Positions 33,952-45,999 of a DNA stretch of 64,000 bases are shown piece by piece (the first letter of the stretch is position 1; every line of letters starts with the position of its first letter). The stretch lies in NCBI GenBank assembly GCA_022702705.1, contig CM040428.1:106534022-106598021 (forward strand), in the 5' to 3' direction. The translations under genes and the position numbers were made by a program. The DNA comes from Papilionanthe hookeriana x Papilionanthe teres. Lineage: Eukaryota; Streptophyta; Magnoliopsida; Asparagales; Orchidaceae. Below the pieces are notes generated by a model. It saw nothing but the letters and a program-made list of their open reading frames with translations, searched no databases and was not told the origin of the DNA.

Positions 33952-34531
33952 ACCCTAAGATCTCTCTCATTTCTCAACAGATTTTTGTGTTCTTATGCTT
34001 TATGGATTCATCTTGAGGAGACGAACACATCCATACAAGTTTACATGCTATGAAATTGATTCAAATGAAATGGAGAATTCACAGAAGCTCGGGAGGGAGA
34101 AGTGATCCATACCATAGCTCTGAGAAGTGAAGCTTCGATTAGAGAGTTGTGGCACCTTCGATTGCACCCAAGGAAGCTCCAGATGAAGTCTCTGGCTCTG
34201 GGGAATTGCCTAGGTACAAAAGTGACCAAGGCCGATTTCAAACCTTGGACTCTAGAAGCAATGGCTGGCCTGGTGAGGGGGCTTTTGCTGGGGAACTTCT
34301 TCTCTACCTCTGGTGAAGGTGTGGGAGAAGTTAATTTGGATTTGGTGGAGTTTCAAGGGATGTCCTGTTCTAGGCTGAGAATTGAGCTCCAAAATTGAGC
34401 TCAATCAGTGGAGATTAAGGCAAGAAGACAGTGGAGATGATTTGCTCTAGGCTAGGGGAAGCTCCGTGAGGAGTTTTGTGAAGTTCTGTGAAGGTTGATT
34501 TCAACCAACCTTTTGGCTGAGAGGAATGGCT

Positions 34532-34543
34532 GGTCTAAATAGC
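34532..34543 (-). promoter_or_regulatory. TATA-like element, LTR C
   Basis: GCTATTTAGACC on the minus strand, about 2.39 kb from the LTR start. If it directs transcription, the transcribed R-U5 part of the LTR would be about 4.9 kb. Confidence 0.45.
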
Positions 34544-36939
34544 CATGGTTAGGGGCTTCCTAGGGGCAATTGAGGGCTGAGATTTGCTGCTCTGGTGAGG
34601 TGAAGAAGAGCTGTGGTGGCCATTTGGGTTGGGACAGCTCAGCCAATTCAGTTTGAATTTTTTAATCAAATTAGGCCTCTCGGCTTGGTGGTTTCCGGTG
34701 ACTGGGGTGTTGGTCCGACCAGGGTCAGGTCACCCTCAGGGTTAGGGAGGTCAGGGCTTGATGTTTGTGAGTTCGATTGGCTGATGCTATGTGTAAAGGG
34801 ATTGATTCAAATGGAATGGGGGAAGTGGCTCTTTTGGGCTAAAATGGGTCAAGTCATGGTTGAGGCTAGGTGCACCTCCCCAAGGCTTGACTTTAGGCTG
34901 AGGGAGAATCATTTGGGTCAGCTAGGAAGGGGTGGTGAAGTCCCCATCCAAGGTGATGTGGCTAAACTTGGTTTGGAGTGTGACATGAATGGGGTTAAAA
35001 AGCTTAACGAGGGATTAAGAAAGAGGCCCCCTCCATTTTCCATAAATGACATGGTGAGGTGTAAAGTGACTCCCATGGCTTGCATATGGCTTATGCATGG
35101 CTTCATGACTTCATTTAGCTTAGGAAATGGCTTAGTCAATTTCATGGAAGAGGGTTATTTGGAATTTTGAAAACTTTGGATTTTTGATTGGTTTTGTCAT
35201 GATGTATTTTGGTTTAATCAACATGATGAGTGTTGGACTTAGGGGATGATTTTAATTAAGTGAGCATGATGAAACAATATCACATGGGCTTTGGAATAAG
35301 TCTTGGGCCTTTGAAATGTTTTTGGAATGGGCTTTTAAAATGGTTTAAGGAGGTGGGCTTTTAGGTTTTGAAATAAATTGGTGGATGAAAATCGGTGAGG
35401 GTTTCTGCCAATTAAATGTTGGTATTGGTTTAAGAATGTACCATGAATAATTTGGAACAAGTTTGGGGTGATTTTGAATTGAATTGGGTTCAATTTAGGC
35501 TTTTTGGTAATGAGGCCAAAGTGGATCAAATTAGGCCAACTTTGATTAAGGTTGGGCCAATGTTGGGTTTAATGTAAAATTAATGTTGAAAAATGTTTAT
35601 GGGGGTGTGGTAAAAAGTTTTCAACTTTTGTTGGGCTTAGATTTTGGGGTTTGGGCTCATTTGGGTTCATGGTGGGCTTTAGGCCAAATTGGGGATTTTT
35701 GATTTGGGTTGGATTTGAGTGAAGTTTGGGTTCAAATTTTGGGCAAAGAAAGTTAGTGTTTTGTTTGTGGGAATGTTAGGAAGGCTTAGGAAAAGATTTG
35801 GGGCTAATTAGGGTTAAGTTGGGTTGGTTTAGGCTAAGTTTAGGTCATGGGCCAAAATTGGACTTTAAGCTTCAAATTGAAATTGGATCCACATGTTCAT
35901 CAAATTGGGCTTGGATTTGGTCTAAATTGGTATTGGGGATATTGAATTGAAGTTTATAATTGAATTGGATCAAAATTGAGGTCAATTGGAGTGGTTTGGT
36001 GGGACATTGGGTCCACTTAGGTTAAAAATAGGCCAAATTGGGGGTTTTGGTAAAAGATGGCTAAATTGATAAAATTGGCCTATGGTGTAGTTGAACAAAA
36101 TGAAAGTGAGAATATTTGGGATTTTTTGGAATTTTCGGGGAATTTTATGAATTTTTGGATTTTTCGGAATTTTTGGGTTAAAAGGGTATTTTGGGTATTT
36201 GGAGGGTATTGAGGGGTATTTTTAGAATTTTTGGTATATTTGGCCATGGATGGTCAATTTGAGTGGGGGAAAAATTTTTAGGATTGGTTTTGAGGAATTT
36301 TGGGTAATTTAGGCAATTTTGCAAATTTTGGGCAATTTCAAGGGCATTTGGTAGGTTTGGTTGGTTAAGGTACCCGGGGTCAAAAATTGAAATTTTGGGA
36401 AAATGAAGATTGATCAAGTGTGAGTGAAATGAAATCATTTTGGTTGAGACATGAAGCCATATTAAGCTCACAAAAGTCATGAGAGGACTCATTTTAGGCA
36501 CTCAATATGTTGTTCCTAATCCTCTTAGCCAGGGGCCTAGGGGTTAAGGTCCACCCATATGAGTTACCTACATGAGTCAGGGAGTCAAATTGGTTTAATG
36601 TAGTTTTAGGGTTTGGAATGTGTGTGTGGGAGTGTGGTATGTGCAGGCTTACCCTCACCAGACCAGGCCACCCAGGGTAATCCTAAGGTGAAAGAGTCCT
36701 ATATGAAACTCATCCTTTAAACCTCCACATTTGATTTTAACCCTCTAAGTGGCTTAGGGGTTTACAATCAAACTTGTGGGGTTTGAAGGGAGCTAAGAAG
36801 TGTTTTGAATTTCTAAGTGATGGGTCCCATTTCTAGTCGTCTAGGATAATTAAAGGGAAAGCTTAAGGCTAGATCCTATGTACTAAGGAGAGAGAAGAGA
36901 AAAAACCTCATAAAAAATGAGGTCAACAATATTCCAAAA

Positions 36940-38340
36940 AAGTTTGCAACATATAGGGTCATTTTGAAGATGCAAAGTTAACTTTCAATCTTCATAGCTG
37001 CTAAACGCGATGGGCCATCACCCGTTAACCACTCAATAACTAGTTTCCACTCTTGGTTGCTGTCGTTGGTGAACTCTGCTTTCGAACGTGGCACTCCAAA
37101 TACGAATGTAACATTTAATGTCATATTGAAGACCTAGAGATAACTTTGAACCTCCATAGCTGTCTACAACAGTCGAACACTGCCAAATGGCCACAGCCGA
37201 CCACCGTTGGCCATCCTCACTCTCCCCCATCAGAGACTCCTACCTACTAATGACATATTCCAAATATGTCCATAAATTATAATGTTGTATCAAAAACCTA
37301 ACGATATCTTTTGGCTTCCGTAGCCACCGACCACCATCGCCTATCAGTAACGGTTGACCACTACTGGTCATCTATACTCGTTGCTTCTAGTGAACTCTAT
37401 TTTTGAATTCCATACCTAAATACAAGTGTAATGCATAACATCATATTGAAGACTCAATGATAACCTTTATCATTTGAAACCGCCAACCGCCTTTCAGCAG
37501 CGCTTGTTTCCTCCATCAACCACCAACAATCACCCTTGCTCGCCATCATCAGTGACCATTTCTGCTAACAAATTTATCTCAAATACAATTGTAACATATA
37601 ACACTATATCGAAGACGCAGTGATAACTTTCAATTTTTATATTCTACAACCACAATAGACTACGCCCTTCGATCGTCGTCGACCACCGTAGACCACCCTT
37701 GCTCGTCGCTGTCAGCGACCGCTTTTTATTAATCTTGTATTTAAAATACACATGTAATGTATGACAACATATTGAATGTTCGGTGATGAATTTAGGCCTC
37801 TTTTGACCCCGACCGCAGTCAACCACTACTCATCCACCGCTGTCAACTACGGTTGGTCTCTCCTATTTTTTGTCGTAAGTGACCGTTCCTTGATAGCATC
37901 ATATCCCAAATATGATTATGATAAACGACCAATGCCCATCAGCCGCCGTTAACCAACACAGACTACCTCTACTCACCATTTTCAGTGACCCTTGGTTTTT
38001 AACACCATATCCCAAAAATGGTCTTATGTATAACACTGTATTGAAACTGAATGATAACTTCCAGGCTTCATAATCATCGATGACAGTCGACCACCTCTCC
38101 TCGACTACCATCGACCACTACTAATTTACTAGAACAACTCACCTCTGCTTGCAAAAATCATATCCTAAATATGGTTATGACATATAAATCTCATATTGAA
38201 AGCCCATAGATAAATTCTAGCCTCCATAACTTTTAAACGTCGACCACCGGCCACTAACGATCACTACTTACGACCATCATATCTATAATACATTGGTTGT
38301 TCCTAACACTACATCATTTTTATGTTGTATATCGATAAAT
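36940..38340. repeat. Degenerate satellite array, about 163-bp period
   Basis: The anchor CATATTGAAGACxxAATGATAACTTT-like recurs at about 36960, 37120, 37286, 37450, 37608, 37768, (37920), 38034 and 38198. Between anchors each unit has a GTCGACCACCGxxGACCACC-like GC-rich core and an AATxCAAATGTAATG-like segment. The copies are strongly diverged. The monomer length lies in the range typical of plant centromeric or subtelomeric satellites. Confidence 0.75.
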
Positions 38341-38396
38341 GTACCATCCAATGTAAAACTATAACTCCGTTCTGAATGGGCCCCACCACCAACTAA

Positions 38397-38935
38397 GGCC
38401 TATGTAGGTAACATATGTTATTTTAGTTTCTAACTATGACCTATATGGTCAACTACTACTATAAATTCCAATTACAATCTCTATTACTAACTGAAACTAT
38501 TGCGTCAACTAACCAGGGCCTATGTGTCTAAGCAATGATATTGTAGTCACCAAATGTGGCTTATGTGGCCAACTAAGATTGTTAGAACTTCCAAATACAG
38601 CCTTTATAGCCAACGGATGTTATTGCAGTCACCAATTTCGACTTATGTGTCCAACTTCTGTTGTTATAATTTTCAACTATAGCCTCTATAACCTAATAAT
38701 ACTATTCCTATCACTAACTATAGCCTTTGTAGCAAACTAATGAAATTAAAACTTATGATTAGGGCCTTTTGTACCTAGCAACTGCCTGTGAAACAACCAA
38801 CGATAGTTTATGTGGTCTACTATTACTATTATTGCTCTCAATTGTAGTTTATGCATCCAACTATTGTTATTGTAGCAAAAGATTATAACCTTCATGATCA
38901 ACTACATTTGTTGTAGCACAATTATGATTATTATA
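38397..38935. repeat. 41-bp minisatellite, about 13 copies
   Basis: The motif GGCCTATGTGGxCAACTAxT, followed by TGTTATTGTAGTCACCAATxT, recurs at 38397, 38438, 38478, 38517, 38557, 38599, 38639, 38681, 38721, 38761, 38805, 38846 and 38886. Spacing is 39-44 bp. It directly follows the 163-bp array. Confidence 0.85.
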
Positions 38936-41260
38936 GCTGAATTACTATTATACATTTTGAAATATTAGCTTTGCAATTCTATCATCACTAATTCATGAGA
39001 AGTGTGAAAATATGTACATACAAACACATAATATATTACTTTAACTATGATAGGCCACATAATTTTTCCCTTTTCCAAAATTTCTCTACTTAAAAAAATT
39101 ATGATGTCTTCTCATGTTATTTTTCTATTATCTATGTGTGTGGTGGATCTTCATGCAATTTTAAGACATTAAATTATTACTCTAGTATTGTGAATTTTAT
39201 ATCGCATGAGAGTTTGGCTTTATTTGTGAGAAATGAAGTTTGGTTATTGCGTTCTAAATCTACTTCAACGGCTCATAAGCACAATACACGAGCTCTAATA
39301 TCCCCCATTACAGGGCATAGTCTCAAAGTATAGAAAGAGAAGCTTTCAATTAATTTATCAATTATATTAATCACCTAACTGGTGAAAAGCTACTTCAAAA
39401 ATCTTGAAGATTATGTACGAAGATGGAGAAGTCGTAAAATGAAATTCTCTACTTCTTACTAGAGGCTTGGAAAATGATGGTAGTGCATACTCGAGGGCGT
39501 ATATAACTAAAAAATTATTAATTAGAGGTACATAATTAGAACCCCCTCCACACACTGATGTTCTTTCTCATGAAGCTAACCTCATGTGCAAAACTATCTC
39601 TACATATACATTCCATGTAATCAAGCCTTGTATCAAACCTCCAAAACATATAGTAAACTTAGCTCAATCTCACATAATTCATGATGAGTAATGATATCTG
39701 GTGAAACGAGAGTTCATTTGTGACATTGCAAACTCCCATAAATCAATGTGTTATCTGCTTTGTCCATATGGCCTCAGTTTTTTCTCATCAGTGTAACTTA
39801 CTGGAAGTCCACCCATCGTAAGAATGATATAGCATAAGCACACATACCTTTAGAGTTTTTATCAAAATTGTATCGTTATAGAAAAAGCATCTCGATGTTT
39901 AAGATTTCAGCTTCAATTTACTTAAGAGGATTAACAATCTCTCAAACTTAATTAACTAATGTCGTTATTAGTTTTTGTTTCCTTAAATTATTTGTCGGAT
40001 AGTTAGAACTCTAGAGGTAGTTCTTATAGATTTGATATGTGGCTCTGACCATGTAGCACTTTATCCCATCTAAGTTTCATGATGTGGCTCCCATGGTACA
40101 TCACTCTATTCTACTTGGTACTTAGTTCACCTCTTCTAACTAGTGTAATGTTCTAATACCATTTGTGAGACCTGAACTCTCACCCACCAAGGCATTGTGT
40201 GCTTTAGTTCAGTCACCTTCTGGTCTTGACCTATTAATGTAACATCCTAGGAGGTCAACCACTTCAGCAGTGCCCCTACATGAGAACACATAACATTGGA
40301 GATTTATCAAAATTCTATCATTACACTAAAGGCACATCGATGTTTGATAGTTTGACTTCAATTTACTTCTATCGTTTCACATCCATTAAAGGGATAACCA
40401 TCATTTATCTATTTGAGATAACTATTAAGAGTTATGCTCGTTGGTTGATATCATCCTTCAACACACTAATGCAATGGAGTTTTAAGATTCCAAGCATTGT
40501 TTTTTATAAAGAGACACTAACCAATATGAGCATATTGATCACTTCATAACTATTATGCACTTTCAAAGAAAAACATGCACAACATTTTATCAAATGTTTT
40601 TATTTATTTATTTATTTATTTTTTGTTGCTCTTAAAGGCAAAGCGCACACTTAGTTTTTTTCACACCAGAGAGGAATCATCCATACCATTAACAAGCTTG
40701 CTAAATTATTCCATGAGCCATTTATATTAAATTAAAAAGACTATCAAAGGCTCCCCTCACATATATAAGACTCAGCAAAATAAGAGAGAGAAAGAGTCAT
40801 TGAAAGTTTATTTTCAAAACATTCTCTCATGAAAGGCACAACCTTCACTATAGTCTCAAAAGGTCATTAACATCAACATTCTAGGAAAGATTATAGTTGG
40901 GTAGTCTTACCACATTTCATTCAAACTTCAATTCTAAGAAGACTAATTCTTAGACGAGGATAAATTTCACCACAACTCCATGTGGACACTCGTGCCAACT
41001 TCTTAAACATGATGATAAGATCAATCATTGCCTGAAGATGTCTAACTAGAAAGTGCTCTCTCAGTACTCCCTCATCATAATAGAGTTCCTCCTTAACTTA
41101 ATCAAGAAGTTGATCTTATCAAAATTCATTTTATGGGTAGTTTATATAAAGTGATGAGGCTCATGTGAATAACACTGCTAATGAGGCCAAGAAATACAAA
41201 AATAACAACAAAAAATTTATCAAAAATATTCATAAATGTTGTTGTTAGTTTATTTTAAAG
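38936..41260. other. Unassigned AT-rich DNA with one internal duplication
   Basis: No protein-coding similarity or RNA gene recognised. Two related blocks, about 39855-39960 and 40300-40420, share TTATCAAAATT..ATCG and CAATTTACTT, suggesting a diverged duplication about 445 bp apart. A (TTTA)n run lies near 40597-40622. The short ORFs here (39136, 40280) are without motifs. Confidence 0.5.
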
Positions 41261-41269
41261 AAAAATATA

Positions 41270-42120
41270 TTGTCCTTATTGACCTGCACCCAAGACTCAA
41301 GGAAATTAGAATATTTTTTACACATTTTTCAAGACTTAATTAGTCCTTGGGGGACTCAGCTTGACCTTCTCAATAACAAGCTAAGATCATGGAGTGATTA
41401 CAACATTATGACAAAACAACTTAAGATGATCAAAAAATCTTGGTGGATTACAATCAACCTCTTCTATAATAAGCTATGTTCATCATATGATTGTTATGCT
41501 CCAACTAAACAGCCTCATATAGGTTTAAAATATAAGGCCGATTTCATCTAACCTTTTGCAATAACAGTATATAGTCATCGATCCATTGCTATGATCTGAC
41601 AAAAAAGACTTTGATATATCAAAAATTCTTGGTGGATTTCATCAGACCTCTTCCACTAAGGTTATGATCGTTAAGATAAATCTTCGACTAATAACCTAGG
41701 ATTGACCTAACATCTGTGGTGAATTTCAACTCAACTTTGTTCATAATAGGTTTACGCCATATAAATCTTTTAGCAAAATAACCTAAAATGGGTTTCAAAT
41801 TCATGAGGAATAATTCATACAAATGATCTCAGATCAGTCAAACATCATTGGTAGATTTTTAATAAAAATGGTAAAATATCAGTCCAATATCCTTGGTGGA
41901 TTATTCATGCCTTACTATTTAACAATGACCTCAGATCGATCAAACCTTCTTGATGGATTATTCATTGCTTCTTATATACAAATGACCATAAATTAGTAAA
42001 TATCTTTGAAGGATTATTCAAACAATTGACCTTAAATTAATCAAACATCCTTGATATATTATTCATACAAATGACCTCAAATCAGTCGAACATTCATGAT
42101 GGACTATTCATATCTTTTTG
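41270..42120. repeat. Degenerate tandem array with CTTGGTGGATTATTC motif
   Basis: The motif appears near 41437 and 41626 and then, more regularly, at about 41893, 41950, 42006, 42049 and 42096, with AAATGACCTCAAATCAGTCAA between copies. The later units are about 43-57 bp. The array is highly diverged. Confidence 0.65.
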
Positions 42121-43399
42121 GAATAATGTTCTGATGTTGCAGATGTTAGATTTTCATTTGAGTGTTATGGTACCAAAATTCTATTCATACATAGCTTTCC
42201 ATAACTTAAGAAATTTATAAAAACTCTTTGGCTCATTTTTTCCTAAATTAAGGTTTGAACTAGCATAAACATGCCCTATATAAGTGTAATCATGCTTCCC
42301 TAGCCAACCTAGGTAGGAGCATACCCAAAACTAGCATGGTCATACCATGAACTGGCATGAGAATGCCATTACTAACGTTGTTATGCCTAGCTGCAGCCCT
42401 CCTAGTTTATGTGGTCTTTATTGGCAAAATTAAGTAATAGGAGGCAAAAATTGATTATAGCGAGATGAGGAATGGTATAATAGAAAGCTCTTTAGCCCAG
42501 CTAACCCCCCTACATACACACACAGACATACATAAATTTTATATGATTTTACCTATATTTTTCCAACGATTTTATTTTTTATTTTTATTAATTTATCTTA
42601 TATTTACACTTGAGAAAGGTTTTTCTTAATGTTTTTAGGTTACATGTGTTTAAAATGAGAAACTTAGAAAAAGAAAATCAAACAAAAAAGTGACCTAAAG
42701 GGTGTGACCACGCCTATAAGAGGCATAACCATGCCAGCTATCATGGGAAGTGACGTGACTACATAACTACACTACAGTCAGACATTAACACTCTGGTGTA
42801 ACCACACTAGTTTTGGTCGTGACCATGCCAGATTTGGGTATGACCATGCTAACGAGCAAGAAAGCACTTCTGGAAGGAACATTGATTTTCAAATCCTTGA
42901 TTCTTCTTATAAGAATGATTTTTGGAGCTTATTCAAGGATATTCTGAAGTAGAGAAGAGTTTGAGGCTACTGGTGGTAGGGATTAGGGAGGATTTGAGTG
43001 CTTTCTTGAAGTTCTTCTTCCTCCCTTGGTAGAAATCTTAAAGGGTGAGTTTTTCCTTTGTATTGTTAGTTGTCAGAGTATAGATGTGGAGGGGAAGGAA
43101 TGCACCTATTGTTGAGAAGACAAGTTCTTGTAAGTTTAACATGTTTCTATTTCTTACAACGATATCATGTATAGTTTTCCTTGTTATGTTTTCTCAATGA
43201 TGGGTGTCTAAGTTCTTCTTTGTATCTTTGTGATGAAGGGGTATTGGATTTAATCGTAGTGTTTCTGAAATATTTTTTCGTTAGTGTTTTCTTTGTACCT
43301 TCAAGGCTAATGTTGTTAGTTAACTTATAAACGTCATTTACCCCAAGTCTGGCTAACTAGGATGCAAAAATATTTGTGAAACTATAACCTCTAGCCGTG
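42121..43399. other. Unassigned spacer with repeated CATGCC/GCATGGT motifs
   Basis: Around 42260-42400 and 42700-42860 the strings CATGCC, ACCATGCC and GCATGGT recur irregularly. No ORF, RNA or transposon protein is recognisable. Confidence 0.45.
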
Positions 43400-43905
43400 C
43401 TCAAGCCTGAGAGAGACTTGTCGTCGGCTTCGCCGGTTATATCATATATTTCCATATTTTCATTCTGAGAGAGACTCATTTCCTACATAATTCACATGTT
43501 AAAATATCAGCAAGAGTATTTTTGTTTCCTTTAATGTACTCTATATCAAAAGTATATGCAGAAAACCAGCTTTGTCATCAAATTAATCTTTTATTATCAA
43601 AATAATCTATAATTTTTCCTTTAATAAATGAATAATAGTTTTATTATGTACCATAATTAAAAGTGTTTCATTTAAAATTATTCAAACTTCTTAATTGCCT
43701 TCATAATTGCTAATAGCTTCTTTTCGATGATTTGATAATTTTGTTCGGTAGTTGTATACGCATCTGAGCTGTGTCTGCATAAGAGTTTGGTATCATTACA
43801 TCGAGATTTTAAAATTGCTCCCAATGCTAATTCAGAACTGTCAGTTTCTATAATTAACTAATCACTAAGTATAAGTAAATGTAATTTTGTTAGACTTTTA
43901 CACAG
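43400..43905 (-). pseudogene. Endogenous pararetrovirus RNase H fragment
   Basis: The minus-strand translation has an IETDSSELALGAIL-like RNase H start (first catalytic Asp near 43852), an SSDAYTTTEQNYQIIEKK segment (TAE-NY-EKE-like) and a KKFE end. After a damaged stretch, an EYIKGNKNTLADIL-like C-terminal segment follows near 43500. The order and spacing match the RNase H domain of Caulimoviridae, the plant pararetroviruses whose old copies sit in many plant genomes. Several stops break the region between 43500 and 43690. No RT core is visible next to it. It is a fossil fragment. Confidence 0.65.
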
Positions 43906-44059
43906 ATCATTAATCTTTACTAATCATATGTTCGTTTTAATCCTAAGTCCAAGCTACACTTTTAAGTAACTTTTTCTGTAATGGGGCTCGTAATTTGGAG
44001 AGATTTTTAATAAATGCTTGAAAATACTTGAATTACAAACATGGAAATTAGAATAGGAG

Positions 44060-44427
44060 ATTGCCTACGGCAACATCATTTTAAGGGAATTATTAAGTAA
44101 AAAATTACCTAAATGGAGAAATCCAGGAAGATGAATTACCTTCAATTACTGAACTACAGAAAATATGATATTTCTCAAATCTTAAAAGTACAATTGAAGT
44201 GCTCACTTCTTCAACTACTGAATTACTAAGTTTTACAAATCTCAAAATTATAAAAGAAGTATCAATTTCTTCAAATAAAATACCTTCTTATGCAAAGATA
44301 TTGCAAAATATAAAAATTAACTTTGCAAAGAGTATTACAGAATGAGTCAATGATTGACAACAATCATCTCTATATAGAGAAAGAATTAATTCACAAATTT
44401 ATTTTGATATAGCTGAAAAATTCCAAG

Positions 44428-44509
<82 letters not shown>

Positions 44510-45120
44510 ATGGAAATACAAATTCCAAAATTATTTCTAAATTATATAAATGAGACATGATACACATGATTTATTTAGAAGATGAAAATTTTCTAAAAGA
44601 ATTGTCAAAACAAATTATTGATGCCATAGAAACTTTCCAGACGAATGTCAAGCACTGGAATAAATATATTTAATTATATCAAACATATCCTGATGTACGG
44701 GAAGGAGTTATCTCACTTATACAACTCAGAATTATCAGTGAACCATATACTCCCAAATACTGACCAATGGAATTATCATCCCATAGATCTGAAGCAAAAG
44801 ATCTATACCAAAGTTGGAATGAAAAAAAAAGATAGAACCAACCAATATTTGGGTTTATCACTATTTAGAGCACTTATTCATATACAGATACTATAAGTGG
44901 CGTACAAGCAGATACATGAAGTCATGTACAAGACGTGTATCTCGATCCTCAACAAAAACACTATTACAGCTAGCAAGGAAATAAAAGAATTGTTTTGCAA
45001 AAAAATAATAAACATAAAAATACATAAATGTATTTATTGCTAGAAAAGGGATACAGTGCAAGGCGTACAAGACTAACTTGAAGCAAGAAGTAGTGAAATG
45101 TAATTATCAAAAAGAATATT
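44060..45120 (+). pseudogene. Probable pararetrovirus coat-protein-region remnant
   Basis: Decayed plus-strand frames here (including 44645-44896) are interrupted by an (AT)n run at 44431-44497. Near 45028-45090 the sequence resembles a damaged CCHC zinc-knuckle (C-x2-C visible, a stop at the following Gly position, then a frame change) followed by a basic stretch. The position upstream of a caulimovirus-like promoter and primer site suggests the coat-protein region, but no whole domain is preserved. Assignment is by context and is tentative. Confidence 0.35.
44431..44497. repeat. (AT)n microsatellite
   Basis: About 33 AT dinucleotides followed by a short GTATGTATGTATATGG transition. It separates parts of the pararetrovirus-like region. 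Confidence 0.97.
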
Positions 45121-45269
45121 TCATATGAGCACTTACTCTCCACCAGTCTGTAAAGCTAAAAAATTATCACTGACATTATTCTTCACCGATAGAATTCTTG
45201 GCCACCGACTTAACTTTATTCTTCACTAGTAGAATTATTGGCCATGTATGCAAGAAAGAATTAGTGGAA

Positions 45270-45420
45270 ATATGGTCAGTCGTGATGATGACAAGGCATT
45301 TAGAGTCTATATAATATGCTCTCTTCTCTTCTTAGAGGTAGAGTGAAATAGAGCAAGTTCTCTCCTTCTTCCTCTCCTTCTTCCTCTTGTTCTTCTTCTT
45401 CTTCTTCTCACAATTGTAAA
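45270..45420 (+). promoter_or_regulatory. Pararetrovirus-like promoter and pyrimidine-rich leader
   Basis: TCTATATAA at 45306-45314 is preceded by GTCGTGATGATGAC, a TGACG-like activation pair, and followed by a long CT-rich tract (45315-45415). This layout resembles the major transcript promoter of plant pararetroviruses. The TATA box and downstream CT-rich tract are directly seen. Viral origin is inferred from the neighbouring RNase H fragment and primer site. Confidence 0.5.
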
Positions 45421-45960
45421 TTAAATATGTTTACCAGATAAGTAAAGTCTTCTCGCTTATATGTTTATAAGTATGTTTTGAAGTTTGTAAGGTTATCATA
45501 TTTTATTCTTGTCGTTTGTATATAATAATATTATGTTATCTTGTTTCTATCTCTTCTAGCTACTCTTAGTGTAGGAAACGAACTCAAGCTGTGCTTTACA
45601 TCTCTGAAGTCATTATGTAAGGTTGTGGTCTATTAAGGATCAAGATGATCTCGTTAAGACCTAATTTTCTCTAGAAAACCATGGAGAAAAATATAATATG
45701 AACTGGAAATGTTGAGGTCAAACCCTATAATAGGTTGAAACAATGTTAGATAATATTATGACAAGCTCTCAGTAGGAAGCTTGATGGACCCGATAATACT
45801 TTGTAATATACTAAAGATAAGAGAGCGAGAAGAATTCTTAAAAATGGAAGTTGATATTAAAAAATTTATATCTAGAACTTAAAAATATAAATGAAAATGA
45901 AAATAAAAGCAAATAGAAAAAAAATAAATATATCTAGAAAGGAAATGAAGGCACAAAAAA

Positions 45961-45976
45961 TGGTATCAAAGTCTGA
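45961..45976 (+). promoter_or_regulatory. tRNA-Met-type primer-binding site
   Basis: TGGTATCAAAGTCTGA matches the initiator-tRNA-Met primer site consensus at most positions (one substitution in the first ten). It lies about 650 bp downstream of the TATA box, a plausible position for a pararetrovirus leader. Confidence 0.55.
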
Positions 45977-45999
45977 CAATCAACGGGCCAAAATAGATG

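Larger units (their letters stand above)
29649..36928 (-). mobile_element. LTR copy C, complete 7280-bp 5' LTR
   Basis: On the minus strand it starts TGTTGACCTC at 36928 and ends CCTAAAAATATGCCGACA at 29649, next to the primer-binding site. A, B and D match it along most of its length. A G/T-rich (plus strand) U3 spans about 2.4 kb. A TATA-like element sits at 34532-34543, a GC-rich island at 33.73-33.95 kb, and an AT-rich 3' part follows. At 7.3 kb it is unusually long even for Ogre-type LTRs, which commonly reach several kb. The flank is ATATT at 36929; no matching duplication can be checked because the 3' LTR is absent. Confidence 0.88.

Noticed and set aside
34613..35170. 185-codon plus-strand ORF in LTR C
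   Set aside because: It is antisense to the LTR, the matching region of LTR A has shorter, interrupted frames, and no domain is recognisable. It lies in a G-rich, stop-poor strand where long chance ORFs are expected.
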